A stretch of 64,000 nt of DNA from Scenedesmus sp. ARA3 (GCA_004335835.1 RWJK01001828.1:117140-181139); one strand, 5' to 3'. Shown: positions 43,382 to 57,387, counted from the first letter of the stretch. Notes: generated by a model from the sequence alone, not told the origin. Numbers and translations are program-made.

Positions 43382-46298
43382 ATGGAGCCCTATGCGGGGT
43401 ACACTGCAGCAGATGTGCAAGGCACGGATGCAGATTCAGAGGCAGAGCATGATGCAGGCACAACCCAGTCGCACCACAAGGCAGGGATCTGCCAGGTATG
43501 TGTTCAGCAGGCCGATTTTTGAAAACTTGCCAGCACCAGCAGCACCTGCTGTGCGTTATCTTTGTGCATCAGGCCCTTCTGCCACCTCAGGCTGCTGCAG
43601 CCCTGCCAGATCCCTTTCTGTTCGCACTGCATCACCCCATCCTCAAACCACTGCTGCTGCTGCTGCATCACTGATGCCTGCTTGCAGGTGAAAGGGTGTG
43701 CTGTTGATCTGGCTAAGCTCGGCAAGGCGTACTACCTGCGCAAGCGCGCATGCCCCAGGCACCTCAAGGTGAGTTGGCCTTGCACCGACAGCAAGCAGCA
43801 GCAGCAGCAAGCGGCAGCAGCAGCAAGCGGCAGCAGCAGCAAGCGGCAGCAGCAGCAAGCGGCAGCAGCAAGCGGCAGCAGCAGCAAGCGGCAGCAGCAA
43901 GCGGCAGCAGCAAGCGGCAGCAGCAAGCGGCAGCGCATTGCAAGTGCAGCAGTGCGCTGCGCATTGTCTGCCAGGCAGCCAGCATGCTGCATGCGCCAGA
44001 ATGCCGCAAGCTTTAGAGGACAGCAGGTGCCAGCATGCCACCAATGTCAAAAAGTTTAGTGTGCAGCAGTGCCCTGCAAGTGCAGACATGAAGTGTGCTT
44101 CAAAGCATGCCTTCTTGTGTCCGCATTGACAGCTTTGAAGCAGCAGTTGTGTCTCTGTTGCTGCACTCATCGACAGCATCGTGCAGCAGCAGTTCCTGGC
44201 TGCTTGTGCTGCACCATGCTGTTGCAGATGTCCCTGGAGTTTTCAAAGTCTGCAATGTAACATGTTATTGTGTTATATTCGTGTCTGCAGGCGCCCGAGG
44301 TGCTTCTGGAGGGTTGTGACGAGCCGATGCGCTTCTGCCATCAGTGTGGCAAGTTTGAATCTGTGGCTGCCTTTGAGGGACTGAAGAGGTGAGAGGGATG
44401 ACAATACTGCGGGTTTGAATTTGGAATGTAACATCATCCGTGTGAATCGCACGCCTTGGCGTAGCACAGTGACTGCTGTGCAATGCATCAGTGGCGTCTA
44501 GCAGCTGCTGCGCCTCTTTACATTCTACAGCTGACGGAAGCATCAAATGACGGCTTTGATCAACGCACTGCTGCCCCACTGCGCTGCCTGCCTACCGCAC
44601 ACATTGCCAAACCTCTGCAGGAGCTGTGCTGTGCGGTTGCTGCGCCGTCGTACACACCAGCAGAACAACCCCCGCGCTGCCGACCAGTCGCACTTCGCCC
44701 ACACCACGCATCAACCTGAGCAGCAGCAGCAGCAGCGCCGCAGCAGCAGGCACAGCTGCAGCAGCGATGATGAGGACTATGTGTGCTGCAAGCAGGCTGC
44801 AGCTGAGACGCGCAGCGCCCTCGCACGCAGCAGCAGCAAGGTGGCAGAACCCAGCAAGGCGGCTGCATGCAAGCGCGGCATGCGGAGGTTTAGCGAGGAT
44901 GATTTAGACCCTGACTTCAAGGTACAGTTTCGCAAGCCCAAAAAGAGCCAGTCAGCAACACCAGCAGAGCCGCAGCCATCAGCAGCAGAGATGGACACGG
45001 ACCGGAAGCCCACCTGTGCTGCCAACCAGCAGCAGCAGCAGCTGGAGCAGCTACCAGAGGATGCATTTGAGCCAGACACCTTCATGAGTCTGCTGCTTGA
45101 AGGAGATGAATCTGATGGCACAGCAGCATCCACTGCAGTGGCGGCTGACTTGGAAGCTGCACTGCTGGCAGAGCTGACTACAGAGATGCAAAAAGAGCAG
45201 CAGCAGCAGCAGCTGTGCAACGGCAACAACATGTTTGCAAGCTCAGCTGCTGCTGGTGCAGCGCCGCTGCAGCTGCCGCCGCAGCTGGCAGCAGTGCGCT
45301 GCAACGGCTGCAGCAGCAGCGACTGCCGCGGCTGCAGCCCTGGCAGCAGCGGCAGCAACTGCGGCTACTGCTGCAGCAGCAAACGCGCGCAGCAGCAGCA
45401 GGAGCAGCAGGCAGCACAGCTGGCAGATGCAATCCTTGCAGAGCAGCTGCCTGCACCTACGCTGCCGCCTGCGGCTGGTCTGCAGCAGCAGCAGCATGTG
45501 CGGTGTGATGTTGGTGTGCAAGGGGCAGCAGCAGCAGCAGCAGCAGCAGCACCATTTGACAAGGAGCAGCTGATTGAGCGGCTGGTAAGCTCTATGTTTG
45601 AAGAGATGAAAGACACAGATGAGCCAATGCTGCTGGCAACAACACCCTCACTGCCACCACCACCAGCAGCAGCAGCAACGCCACAGCCGCAGCTTCAGTT
45701 TGTGTGCAATGCTGGCAGTATGTCTGCCTACACACACGTTCAACAGCAGCAGCAGCAGCAGCAGCAGTGCAGTTCGCTGCTGGCCGCACAGCAGGCCTGC
45801 AGTGCCGCAGCACTGAGTAATGCCAGCCCTGCTTATTGCCGCGGCTTTGCTAATGCCTACAGGGCAGCGGCAGCTGTCAACGCAGCACCCTGCTTCAATG
45901 TGGACAGCACGGCTGCAGCAGTAGGTTTTGCGGCTGTGCCAATGCAGCTTGCTGTTCCAGCAGCTGCTGCTGCAGGAGGCTTTGTAGGTGGTCCAATGCA
46001 GCTTGCTGTTCCAGCTGCAAATGCCGGCCGCTCTCTTGCAGTGCAACGCATGGCACTGCTGCAGCAGCAGATGCTGGCTATGACATCGCAGCTGCAGCAG
46101 CTGCAGAGCATTGTTGCTGGCATTGGCCCTGCTGCTCCTGCAGCTGCAGCTGTGGATCCAATGCAGCAGCTGCTGATGCTGCAGCAGCAGCAGCAGCAGC
46201 AGGTGCAGGTGCAGATGGGGAATGCGCTGCTGCTGCCGCAGCTGTCCAATGTTTCCACCCTCAGCAGCACGCTGCAGCATCATGCTTGGATGCTGTGA
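43382..46298 (+). CDS. SBP-domain transcription factor
   Basis: Four exons, 43382-43495, 43688-43768, 44291-44388 and 44621-46298, total 1971 nt (656 residues) in consistent phase. The start chosen is MEPYAGYTAAD, the only in-frame ATG seen in the first exon, which is open from 43279. The SBP domain spans residues 37-100: CQVKGCAVDL, then YYLRKRACPRHLKAPEV, then RFCHQCGKFE, then KRSC followed by the basic stretch RLLRRRT. SBP proteins are green-lineage DNA-binding regulators of GTAC-core sites; the algal member CRR1 controls copper and hypoxia responses. Two oddities: the usual His of the second zinc site (RFH) is Glu here (residue 88), and there is one extra residue between the second and third Cys. 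The long last exon is rich in Ala/Gln runs and has no ankyrin repeats. Confidence 0.88.
43790..43935 (+). repeat. CAG/GCAAGCGG minisatellite in an SBP intron
   Basis: About eleven units of (GCAGCAGCA)AGCG type, varying in length by 3 bases, begin about 20 bases after the donor of exon 43688-43768. It lies in the intron that splits the SBP domain, with CAG on the sense strand. Confidence 0.9.
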
Positions 46299-49200
46299 GG
46301 GGGGGTTAGGGTTTGGGCTGCAGGGTGGTTTAGGGTTTGGGTGAATGAATGGCGTGCAGTGGAAGAGCTGCAAGATGCTGCTGATCGTGCTGTGGTGGGT
46401 AAGATTTGCGCGTCGAAGGCAGCACGAGTTGGAGAGTGATGAGGTCGATTGGATGACGTAATTGGATGACGGTTGAGAAGGCATGTGTGTGTCTGTGTGG
46501 TGGTGATGAGAAGAGCAGGCGGAACCTGCATGCCGTACGGCTGCTGTGGTCTCAAGTGTTGCACGCTTTGAATGCATGTACGTGCGTGTGTGTGAACAGC
46601 GTTGCATGCCTTGCGCGCGTGCATTTGTGGTATTTGTGTTTGTAACAACCCTAGGTGCGTCACGGGTGTTCCTTGTCAAAGCATGCGCCCAAATAGCCGA
46701 GCTGAGGGAAGTTCAATTGGTGGTGTGTGTCGTGGACATGCGCATGTGCGTGTGTAGCGGCGATTGGGTTGGTTGCGGCCACACAGCCCAGAGCCGCTTT
46801 AACAGATGTATGTGTTGTATGTTGAGAACGTGCGCGTGGTTGTTGGTTGTGACCTTATCTAGAGATGCAATTGTCCGGGATTGTTGGGCTGTGCATGCCT
46901 CAGCAAACGCCACGCGTGCGTGTTGCTGTCAATTGCATTGTCCGAGGTTTGCACCCACAACATGGGTGCTTGATCGGTGTGAACGCCCGCCGCTAAGATT
47001 GAATCAACCAGGCAGCTATGTACACCTATGTGCGTATTGCGCAATGCATTTTGCAGGCGTGGTGAAAGTGTTGACATGGATGCTGCTGGCACAGTGTGCG
47101 CTGCTAAGCACAGAATTCCTGCTGCAAGGCAGGAGCAGCCATCAATGCCGATGATTTGTTGTAAGTTTCGGCGCTATGCATAACGCGTCTGGCGCTCCCG
47201 TGCAGTAGTATCACGGCCTGTCTGATGGTCACATCAGCAGCATTGCGTGGTGCTGCAGGTACCGGGCCACGGCAGCAGTAGCACTGTCTGACGATAAGAG
47301 TCAGCAGCTTTGTTCATGCAGGAGGTTTTGCGGATGCAGCGCATTTGACTCTATGTTGTTGGCAGAGAGTTTGTTGTGCGTGCACTGCTCCTTCATTGCA
47401 AGGAAGCAGTACAGCAACAGCCCTGTGCCAGCGCAGCTGTGGAGCTGTGCAGAGCTACGATGTTAAGATGTGCTTGGTCTTAGTTGATGCTAGGTGGATG
47501 AATACACACGTTTTGCGCACCAGGCTCTGGTCAACGCATGCAGGGAAAAGATCTGACGCTTCGCCCAGCAGGCAGCAGGATAGTGATTGTGTGTGATCCT
47601 CTGTCTATGGGTGCAGCCAACTGTTCAGTTGCGGTATGTTGTCTTTGGGATTGTGATCAGGTTATGATGTGTTTGGTCAATACAATGCGTGTGAACATGA
47701 ACAGGTACCAGCGCGGTTCTTGGTGGTGAGTGACAGGGTATTTACGACTGATCTTTGGGCTCAACCTGCGCCATCTTAAGCACCAAGTGCTGGGCACGGC
47801 ATGCTGCTTATGTGCACTGCATGCTCATTACCTGTGATCTTTGTTTTCAGGCGACGATAGAAAGAGGATGAAATCTTTAAACACAACATACAGCATGCTA
47901 GCATGATGTGGTGTGATGTGGTATGAACTTGCAGTGCCTTATGGAGGCTGCAGCATGCTGTTGTGCAATCTGGACAGAGCACATGGGAGCACCTAACATC
48001 TGCACAGGAGAAGCTAGCAGCGCTGCTACTGCTGCTGCCAAGGGTAGTCGCAGCAGCACAGTGCCGGCTGCCTACCTGTATGCTGGGGGCATATAAGCAG
48101 CGCTGCCCAGACTTCTGCGATTGTTGGCACTGCCTGTCAGACCCGCCACTGGCTGTGCACAGTCCTGCAGCTTCTGCGGCTGCTGCAGCTGCCTTGCTCT
48201 GTGCCAGGCGTGCTCCCGGCCGGTATGCCATAGAAGGGTTGTTGCAAAAGATAACGCATGATTGGGGTTCTGGCTTTCTTAGGTGGTTTAGATCACCTGG
48301 CCTGATATATGCATTGCACGGATTGGGGTGGGTTCTGCGGGCATAAGCAGCAGGTGTGCAGGCGCAGCTGGCTGCATCGTGCATCTTGTGGGCTGCCGGC
48401 TGCAGCACTGCTTGCTGCGCTGTTGCAATGCGCAGGAGAGGCTATGTTGCCTCCAGCCTGCAAGATCTGTATCCGGCATGGCTCGTGATTTGTGGTTTGC
48501 GGGAGAAGTCGGGTTCTTTCGGCAATCCTTCTGCACTGCCTGCATTGCACTGCTGGCATGGCAATGTGCTACTCTTGCAATGGGCATCATTGCAGCAGCG
48601 GCTGTGGCAGCTGCTGCTAGACAGTCCATCAATAATCATCAATAACCATGTGAAGCCACTGTATCTTGTGAAGTGTTGCGCCTGCAATGGGGCTGCTGTG
48701 ATTGTGCAGACCGGAGGTGTGGGCGTTGCTCTGGCAGGGGCCGATGGGGTGCTGCTTTACTGGTGCTGGGGTTCGGGTGTTGGGCTGCGCTTGCTGCTTT
48801 GCAGAAAGACCCCCGACCACTTGCAGTGGCCAACCTCGTCTTCTTATAGTTCTGTTCACGTTTTGTGCGCTGCGTGCTGGCTGCTGTGCGTGCTGTGTGC
48901 TGTGGTGTTTCCCTACGTGCAGCAGCTGTCGGAGTGCAGTTGTGGGCATCCGCTGCTGTGATCATGTGCGTGTTTGTGGTTCATTTGTGTGTGTGCCACT
49001 GCAGCTACGTCAAGCTGCATGCAATCTGTTGTCCAGTGCTGTCGTCCTCAGCCCTGCTGTGTTTTGCCACAGCACGGAGTGATGCAGGGCGCGTTTGCAA
49101 CAAAACGGTGTAGCTGCGGAGTCAAACAAAACAACAGGCGACCTTGCACTGCATGGCACAGCCATTGACCTGTTGCACATTGTTGCGCTGGGTTGCAAAC

Positions 49201-51930
49201 AGTGCAGTACTGCGGCTAGGTTGCAGGGCTGCAATGCGGTGTGGGCTCTCGGCGATGCGACAAGGCTATGACCAAAGTGTTTGTTGTCTACTGGGCTCAC
49301 TGCCGCAGCAAACCACAGATGTGAAGGCTACTGGCCGTGTCTTGGCGTCTCTTTTGATGTGGCAGTGAACGTGGGCAGAGCTGGTGCCGATTGCTGCATT
49401 GTGTACATGTGGGAACCTTGGACGAAGCGCATGTTTTGACACTTGTGCAGCTGCTGCTTGAGGTATCAGCTGCCGCATGATAAGTATCAGCTGTGCGTGT
49501 CTTTGTCCTGCCAGCGCTTGGCAACTTGTTACGACTCTTGTGCAGCTGCTTTACATATCAGCTGCCATAACATCATGAGGATCAGCTGTGGGTGTCATTT
49601 TCCTGCCAGCTGCTGGCTCCATGGCGGTTGGTGCTGTTCAGCTTGCTGCTGCATTGCAGCACCCCTGGTGGTTACACCATGCCATGAGCACACCAGCTGT
49701 CAGAACTGGCTGTTGTTAATCTCCTTTGGATGGGCCAATCCCCACTGCCACATGTGGTTTGAAAACCGGGCCAGCACAGGGGGTTTGAAAAGCGCGACGC
49801 TGCAGGCGTGCCACCTTTTTGGCGTGCACGACTGCACTTGTTATGACAAAATAACAGGTGCAGTTTCAGCAGCGCTTGTTACGTGGTAGCATTGCACGTG
49901 GTACCTGGACATGCGGCTTTTGGCCACCCCAACTCTGGACTCTGATGAAGGGGCAAGAGGGCAACTAATGCTCAGACTCTAGACTCTGGACGCTTTGTGT
50001 GGGCATAAGGCTGCTGATTGTGCATGGTGAATAGCAGCACCCCCACAGTTTGAAGGGGCATTCTGCGTACACAAACCAACCATGCGGTCACTGCCTGACT
50101 GTATGATATGGGCTCTTGTGAGATGGTACACATCCAAAAGTGAAGGAAATGCTTGCTGGGCTGACATATATCGATGCTTTTGGCTTGGTTGTGGGTCTGA
50201 TTCCTGTCACATGTGGTTGCTTTGGTGATGTTTCTCTGCTTGCAGAGGATGACTGGAGGTTCCTCTGCATCCTTGTCAAGCGCGCAGCGCTGTGCGCTTG
50301 CGTTGCTGCTCTTCCCCCGATGAATGCAAGTGCCTCAACCTGTCACACTGTCATGTAGCGAACTGTGACATTTGTGGAGAGGGCGTCAGGGGTGTGATGT
50401 TGCATATACTCGAGGTAAGATGCAATGTGTGGCGATTGAACCCGGAAATAGATTGTGCAGCGCCTCTGTGCATCGTGTTGCAATGAAGCACAGGCACCTT
50501 CGGTGTGTGCACTGCAGCCATGACTGATCATGAAGACAGTATGGCGTGGCATCTATCCTGTGATGGCTGTTGTCAACAGAGACATATTTTGCATTTGAGC
50601 TTCTGTTTGTTGTGTGCATCCATGAGTCTCTGGCAGCTGCGGCCAGGTCTTGCTTGCGGTTCGGTTACTGCTACAATGCAGCTGGACGTTTGTAGCTGTT
50701 GGTTGATTTGGCTTTGGGTGAGTCATTGCACTGACATTTGCCCTCATGCAAAGGGCCAGCAGGGCACTGAAGTTGCAGCAGCAGCGCAATCATTACCGCT
50801 TGCGTGGATTTGCAAACTGCACTGCCAGCAGTGAAATATCTGGCATGTCATGGCCAGCCTGGTGTGACTGGGGGTTCACACCTTGTTATATGACGGTTGT
50901 TACATAGTCAGGATCTCTCTTGACACAATGCTGTGTGTCTTGCGTCTGCTCAGGATGCTGCACGTGCTGCTCAAAGATTTGGCTGCGGCGGAAGCAGCCA
51001 GGGCCCATGCATTTATTGTTTATGGCCAACAGGAGGCATCCTTGTGCTGCCTTGCCTGATGCCGCGTCTGGCAAATTTGGGAAGCACACATCTGGGCAGC
51101 ACACACGTCCCTGTGGCTTGCACTGTCATGCACTGCTATGTCTCATACAAGTGTGTGCATATGTAGCCAGTCCAGCAGCGCACGTGCGAGGCGTGTGCGC
51201 GTTGCTGTGAGGTGATCGCGGTTGGAAGTCAGACTACTGAGTTCCGTCTATTTCATTCTCCATGTCATGTTTGGTTGTGTTTGTGTGGCTTGCACGTGCT
51301 GTAGCTGAGTCATTTCGATGTCCTGCAGGGCGTTCAGATGGCTGTGCCAGGCTGGTGCAATTTGAATCTGCAGCAATGACGTGCATGTCACATGGCCCTC
51401 TGTTGCCTCAATGGACGACACGCTGTGTCTGTACAGGGCACGGCATGACAGCTACTGTGCATTTTACTTCAGTGCGGCTGTCACCGGTTGCGGCTGCACG
51501 CACGCTTTTGTCCAAGGCATCAGCAGTGTGTATCCGCCGCTCTGCAAGTGCCAGATGGGCAGCATGCACACATGCAACAATCAGGCATGTTTGTATCTGC
51601 GGCTAGCGTGTACTGCCCAGCTGGGTATTTTCGTTGAAATGTGTTGTCGATGCATGGTGACGTGTACATGTGCATGTACATGTCCGGCAGGCCTTCAAGT
51701 TGTAACTCTTCCCCTGCAATTCTCTGCAGTATCGCTTCTACTGTTAACCAGGATCTCATCACATACGAGTTCCATGACATGAATCTCTAATCAGGAGCCA
51801 GCAATAGGCTCATAGCAATCAACATACACTCACCAACACCCATTTCGACACCTAATCTGGTCTTATGCTTCCATGCAATCAACAAATACTCACCAACACA
51901 CCCATCAGCAGCAGCACCCTCTGCCTAACA
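46299..51930. other. Gene-poor 5.6-kb region downstream of the SBP gene
   Basis: The plus strand is rich in T and G, with many TGTG and GTGC runs. Longer open frames at 46546-47154 and 48356-48961 lack recognisable motifs and look like chance. A ~100-base unit is duplicated at about 49440-49610 (CAGCTGC, then GATCAGCTGTG). I see no RNA gene or transposon. Confidence 0.5.
51818..51905. repeat. Short tandem repeat (two ~60-bp units)
   Basis: CAATCAACA(T/A)A(C/T)ACTCACCAACAC occurs at about 51818 and 51878. Confidence 0.7.
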
Positions 51931-51934
51931 AACT

Positions 51935-52325
51935 GCTTCAGTGGCTAGCTGACAATGTGCAGCTGCTGCAGCACCATCAGTAGCACCCTCTCACCAATGA
52001 AAGCGAGCTACGAAATGCTATGAAACCGGGCCAGTGGCTAGCTAACAACATGCAGCTGCCGCAGCACCAGCTCCAATGCCTGTGTCAACAGCTGAACCGC
52101 GGCCTGGCAAGCTCAACACCTTGACAGCGCACAACTGTTCAGAAGCGCTCCCTGCTGGACCCAGCTAGCAACTTGTCAAACACATCATCAACACATAATC
52201 AGCAACAATCACACCAGCAGCACCCTCTATCTCTCCATGACACGGGGCTAATGGCTAGCTGGCTGTACGCTGGGCCAGTGTACAGCCGGTGGCTAGCTGA
52301 CAACATGCAGCTGCCGCAGCACCTG
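51935..52325 (-). repeat. Three copies of the INTS9 terminal-exon 3' end including the stop region
   Basis: Units at about 51935-51980, 52028-52070 and 52280-52325 resemble 52404-52440, the codons for the last residues RQLHVVS and TAG. They lie downstream in transcription of the intact last exon. Confidence 0.8.
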
Positions 52326-52407
52326 CGCCAGTGACTGGCTCGCTGGGCCAGTGCCTGAGGCAGGTTTCGCTCCTGAGATGCATTGTATGCATACCATATG
52401 GTATGGG

Positions 52408-52656
52408 CTAGCTGACGACGTGCAGCTGGCGCATCACCAGCTCCAGCAGCTGCTTGCGCAGCAGCCAGCAGTCGCACACGATCTCAGTGCCGCTGCCCGT
52501 CAACCTGCAGCAGCAGCAGCAGCAGCGGCAGCAGGAGCATTACTCACATCCATTAACCGCAGCTACCTTGGTTTGGCACTCGCTTGCGCCCCTCGTGCAA
52601 GTCTGCTTATCACGTCATCTGCCAGTCGACATACACAGTAGCTGGCATCCTGCTGC

Positions 52657-52689
<33 letters not shown>

Positions 52690-53695
52690 TGTCAGGGGCC
52701 CACCATATCTCTGCGTCGCCACCAGCAGTTGTCAGTTTGATGATGCGCGCTTCCTGTGGTGAGCCGTCATCGGGAGTGCTGGTGCCACTGTCCAGCAGCA
52801 GAGAAGTGAAGCCAGCAGCCTGTAACAACACACAGCAGGCAGGCGGTTGGGCCTTGAAATAAGCGGGAGCACAACTCTTGCAAAAGGCATGCAGGTAGCA
52901 GCTCGGCTACTGTGCAGTACAGGTGCCACTGTCCAGCAGGAGAGAGGAGAAGCCAGCAGCCTGTAACAACACACAGCAGGCAGGCGGTTGTGCCTTGGTA
53001 TTAGCAGGTCCACACGGCTTGCAAAAGGCATGCTTGCAGCAACTTGGCTACTGTGCAGTGCTGGTGCCGCTGTCACTGCCAGCAGGAGAGAAGATAAGCC
53101 AGCAGCCTGAAGTGAAACAGCAGGCAGCAGCAGATAAAGCGCAGTGCAGCATTTTGGCTGCTGCCTGGGCCAAGGACAATGTATCACTGGTGCCGCTGTC
53201 CAGCAGGAGAGAGGTGAAGCCAGCAGCCTACAGAAACACACAGCGGGCAGGCAACTACGCGGGTGCACATGGCATGCAAACGGCGTGAGACAAGCATACG
53301 CAAAAGGCATGCATGCAGCAACTTAGCTTAAGCATAGCATGGGGACTTGCCACAACTGGCTGTGAGTTCGAGAAAGAAAGCAACAAACAACAATGCGCGT
53401 ATTGTTACAGCACCCACCATCAGCACCTACCTGCAGCTCCCCTAGCAGTGGTGTGAGCTCCACACTTCCCCACAGCATGCCAGCGCTGCTCTCCTGCTGC
53501 TGCTGCAGCGCTGCAGCCACAGCTGCTGTTGTTGTGCCGCCTGGCAGCGGATCCAGCCGCCAGCAGCCGGCCTGATGAGTCAGCAGCGCCCGCACACGCG
53601 CAACAGACACCTGCTGGCTGCTGCTGCTGCTGCTGGGTGCGGCTGCTGTGTTTGTCAGATCTGCACCTGCTGCTGGATTATGTTGAGCATTTGCA

Positions 53696-53729
<34 letters not shown>

Positions 53730-53841
53730 CTGCTGCTGCCGGGGTTGTGAGTGGCGTCAGATGCAGCGACTTTGCCAGATCCCTGCTCAGGTGAACCTGC
53801 AGCAGCGGATCTGGCAGCTGCACCAACTGAAAGCTGAATGC

Positions 53842-53876
<35 letters not shown>

Positions 53877-54349
53877 TGCTGGGTGGAGGTGCAGGTGGCG
53901 GGCCGCTAACCTTGGACAGCAAGGTGATCAGGCTGCAGGAGCTGAGGCTGACCCTGCAGGAAATGCACAAGCAACCCACAATGCAGCAATCTGGGCATGC
54001 AACAGCTTTTTGCGGATGCGGCATGCACAGCAAACAGAGATACCATGTGAATTGACAGCCAGCAACACCCTTGCACACCACATGTTCTACCTTGCTACCC
54101 ACAACTGCGTGTTCATGCTGGCAAGGCAACTTCTCAGCATCATCATCAGACCCCAAGAACCAACCGCTGCCCATGTGGCTACTCACCCATCTGCCTGCAT
54201 TGCCGCTTCCAGCAATTGCCTGTCAGGCGCACTCAGAAGCACCTTCATTATGCCGCTAATGCCTCCTTTGCTGTGCCCTTGAACTGACTGCTGCTGCACT
54301 AGCAGCTGCAGCAGCTGCCTAGCAGTCAAGCACGCCTCAGGCGCCTGAC

Positions 54350-54429
<80 letters not shown>

Positions 54430-56946
54430 CCTGCGGTGCTGCAGACTGGCATGTATTGCACCTGCCACTGCTGCTGCTGCAACGGCGGCAGCAGCTGCTG
54501 CTGCAGGCACTGCTGCAGCCAGGCGGCAGCCAGGGGACCCTGTTCAGGCAGCAGCAGCAGGTTGCGGGGGTCGCTGCACCACTGCTCAGCTAGCTGCTGC
54601 CCTGGGCCTGTAGAGGTGAGACAGCAGCAGCAGCAGCAGCAGCAGCAGTGATGAATGTGCGTACAAGCTTCTCATGAGGCAGTGCAATGCAGCGACCGAG
54701 GTAGGTCAACAATCACATGTTCGCATACAGGGCACATCACAGCTTCAGCCACAGTTGGTACCCAATGCACCAATGCCCAGCCCAACCTCAAGCAGATCCT
54801 GAAGTTGTGCGGAACTGAGTTGATAGTGCAGAACTGAGGGGTACCTCAAAATAAAACCTCAAGGTGCTGTGGTTTGCAGCTTATTGCTCGCACCTGCTGC
54901 CAAGCTCCACAGCGGAACAAACACCACGCACGGCCCAGCAGCCTCCACCTGGCGCAAGGCTTCTCGATAATCAGGCGTCACCTGCCCCTCAAACCTAAAC
55001 TCTTCTTCCGCTGAAGGGCCTCCCACATCTGCTGCTGCTGCTTGTCCATCTGCAGGCAAGCCAGTGAACAGCCGCAGCTGTCCACCCTCCAGCTGTCGCT
55101 CAAATTCAAACGGCGCCTGGCCGTTAAATAACACAGCCTGCTTCCGCGGCTCCTCCAGGTACTCACAGCAGCTGCTGGCAGTTGCCAGAGCATCAGGTGC
55201 TGCGGGTGACAGGTAGAACAGCGGTGTGGCTGCTGCTGCTGCTGCTGCTGCTGGGCCGGCTGCGGCAAGCAAGGCACGGAGAATATGCTCCAATAGCTGC
55301 AGCACAGCCGTACCTGCAGGCATAACACAACCAAACATGAGTATGGCGCGAAACATATTGCTGCTTGGTAGGAATAGCAGCACAAACAACAACAACCAAG
55401 TAGCAGCAGACCCAAAAAGTCTGTCCAAAGTTCTTGTTTGATGCGCCATTAGCACGCTTCTAGCACAACCCAACCGGCTGCTGAACTGCAAACAAACAAC
55501 ACGGCAAGGACAAAAGCACGACAGCAGCAGTTCCTCCCTGCCGTGCTGCATTGTCACATACCTGATGGCAGCACCGGCACCAGCACCCTGCCACCCCCCA
55601 GCACAGCACGTGCTGCTGCGCCGGCTGCTGCTGGCAGCAGCAGCTCTGGTGGCGACAGCAAGTGTTGTATAGCATGCAGTGCTGGCGATAGGCGCAGGTC
55701 AGGGCAGAGGCAGCCAGGGCCCAGCAGCAGTGCATCTAGCTGCTGCAGTGTGCGGCTGTGTAGTGGGGCTGAGGAGTTTGGCCAAAGTGAGGCTGCGGAG
55801 AGGTAGGTGACCCTGTGCAATGCAGCAGCAGCAGCAGCGGAGGCAGCAGTGGCAGGTGATAGGTGTGGGCAAGTGCTCGGCTGTGCGTTGGGGGTGAGGG
55901 GCTGGGCGATAGCCGCAGGTCAGGGCAAGAGCAGCCAGGGCCCAGCAGCAGCGCATCAAGCCGCTGCAGTGTGCGGCTGTGCAGTGGAGCTGGGTTGGGC
56001 CACAACGAGGCTGCGGAGAGGTAGGCGGTTCTACAACACAGCAGCACAGCAGCAGCAGCAGCAACAGTAGCAGCAGCAGCAGCAGCAGTGGCAGGGGGCA
56101 AAGGGCAAATCAGCACAGTGTTGGCAGGCAAGGAGCTGCTGCTGCGCGGCCTACTTGCAGCACTCATGGTTTATGAGCATCAGCTGTGACATCCCGCTGC
56201 TGCTACTGCTGCACCTGCTGCTGCCTGCATGTACATGTTTTGCTGTTGCAATCTAGCACCTAAGCCCTGCAAACCATAAACATCAAATCACAAACCATCC
56301 AACCTCACTCACCTTTGCGAGCCGGCTGTCAGGCTCCACAGTGCCACACCAATGCTGCTGCCTGCAGGGCGAGCCTCAGCAACAAACCCTAAAATCCGCG
56401 AATCCGAAGTCTGAAACCTAAAACCTGTGCCCACCTTTGTGATCCAGCCGTCAAGCTCCACAATGCCGCACCAATGCTGCTGCCTGCAGCGCGAGCCTCT
56501 GCCAGCAGCCCCCAGGGGCCCGGCAGAGTGAGCCGCTGGCCGTACCGCACCACTGTCAGTGCATCAAGCGCAGATTCTGCCGCACATTGCCAGAGGCAAA
56601 CAACTACTAAATGCCACACACAAACAGAGCAAAAGCATGAACCTGTGCTCACCTTTGTGACCCAGCCATTAGCGTCCACATTGCTGCGCCAATGCTGCTG
56701 CCTGCAGGGCGAGCCTCTGCCACTAGCCCCCATGGGCCCGGCAGCTGCAGCCGCTGGCCATACCTGACCACTGTCAGAGCATCAAGTGTTGCCTGCAGCT
56801 GCTGGTGACTGAACAGAGGCACGACACTTGCTGCTGCTGCTGCTGCTGCTGGTGCGGCTGCTGTTGCTGTAGCTGGTGCTGGTTGGGGGTGGCTGGGATT
56901 CGGCTGTGGTGGCGGCAGTGGGGGCGGGGCGGGGGGCGGCACAACA

Positions 56947-56978
<32 letters not shown>

Positions 56979-57085
56979 AGCTGCTGCTGCTGCTGTAGCT
57001 GGTGCTAGTTGGGGGTGGCTGGGATTCGGCTGTGGTGGCGGCAGTGGTGGCGGGGCGGGGGGCGGTATGGCGCCAGCTGGCCTCA

Positions 57086-57118
<33 letters not shown>

Positions 57119-57332
57119 CTATGGCTAATGCTTGCTGCTGGTGGAAAGGAGGCCAGGCACCGGCAGGTGTGGCTGGCCACTGCTGCTGCAGAAAAGGAGG
57201 TATGCTGCCAGGCGCTATGTGTTGCTGCTGCTGCTGCTGCTGCTGCTGAGCCAGCAGCTGCTGGCAGTGCAGCTGCATCTGCTGCTGGTACTGTTGCAGC
57301 TGCTGGGGCAGCAGCTGCTGCTTCTCCCCCTG

Positions 57333-57387
<55 letters not shown>

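Noticed and set aside
46300..46345. TTAGGGTTTGGG-like sequence resembling telomeric repeats
   Set aside because: Only two imperfect, non-tandem copies occur just after the SBP stop; too few to call an interstitial telomere.
46546..48961. Two plus-strand frames of about 200 residues
   Set aside because: Composition is that of TG-rich non-coding DNA (Cys/Val/Leu-heavy), with no recognisable domain or consistent exon structure.
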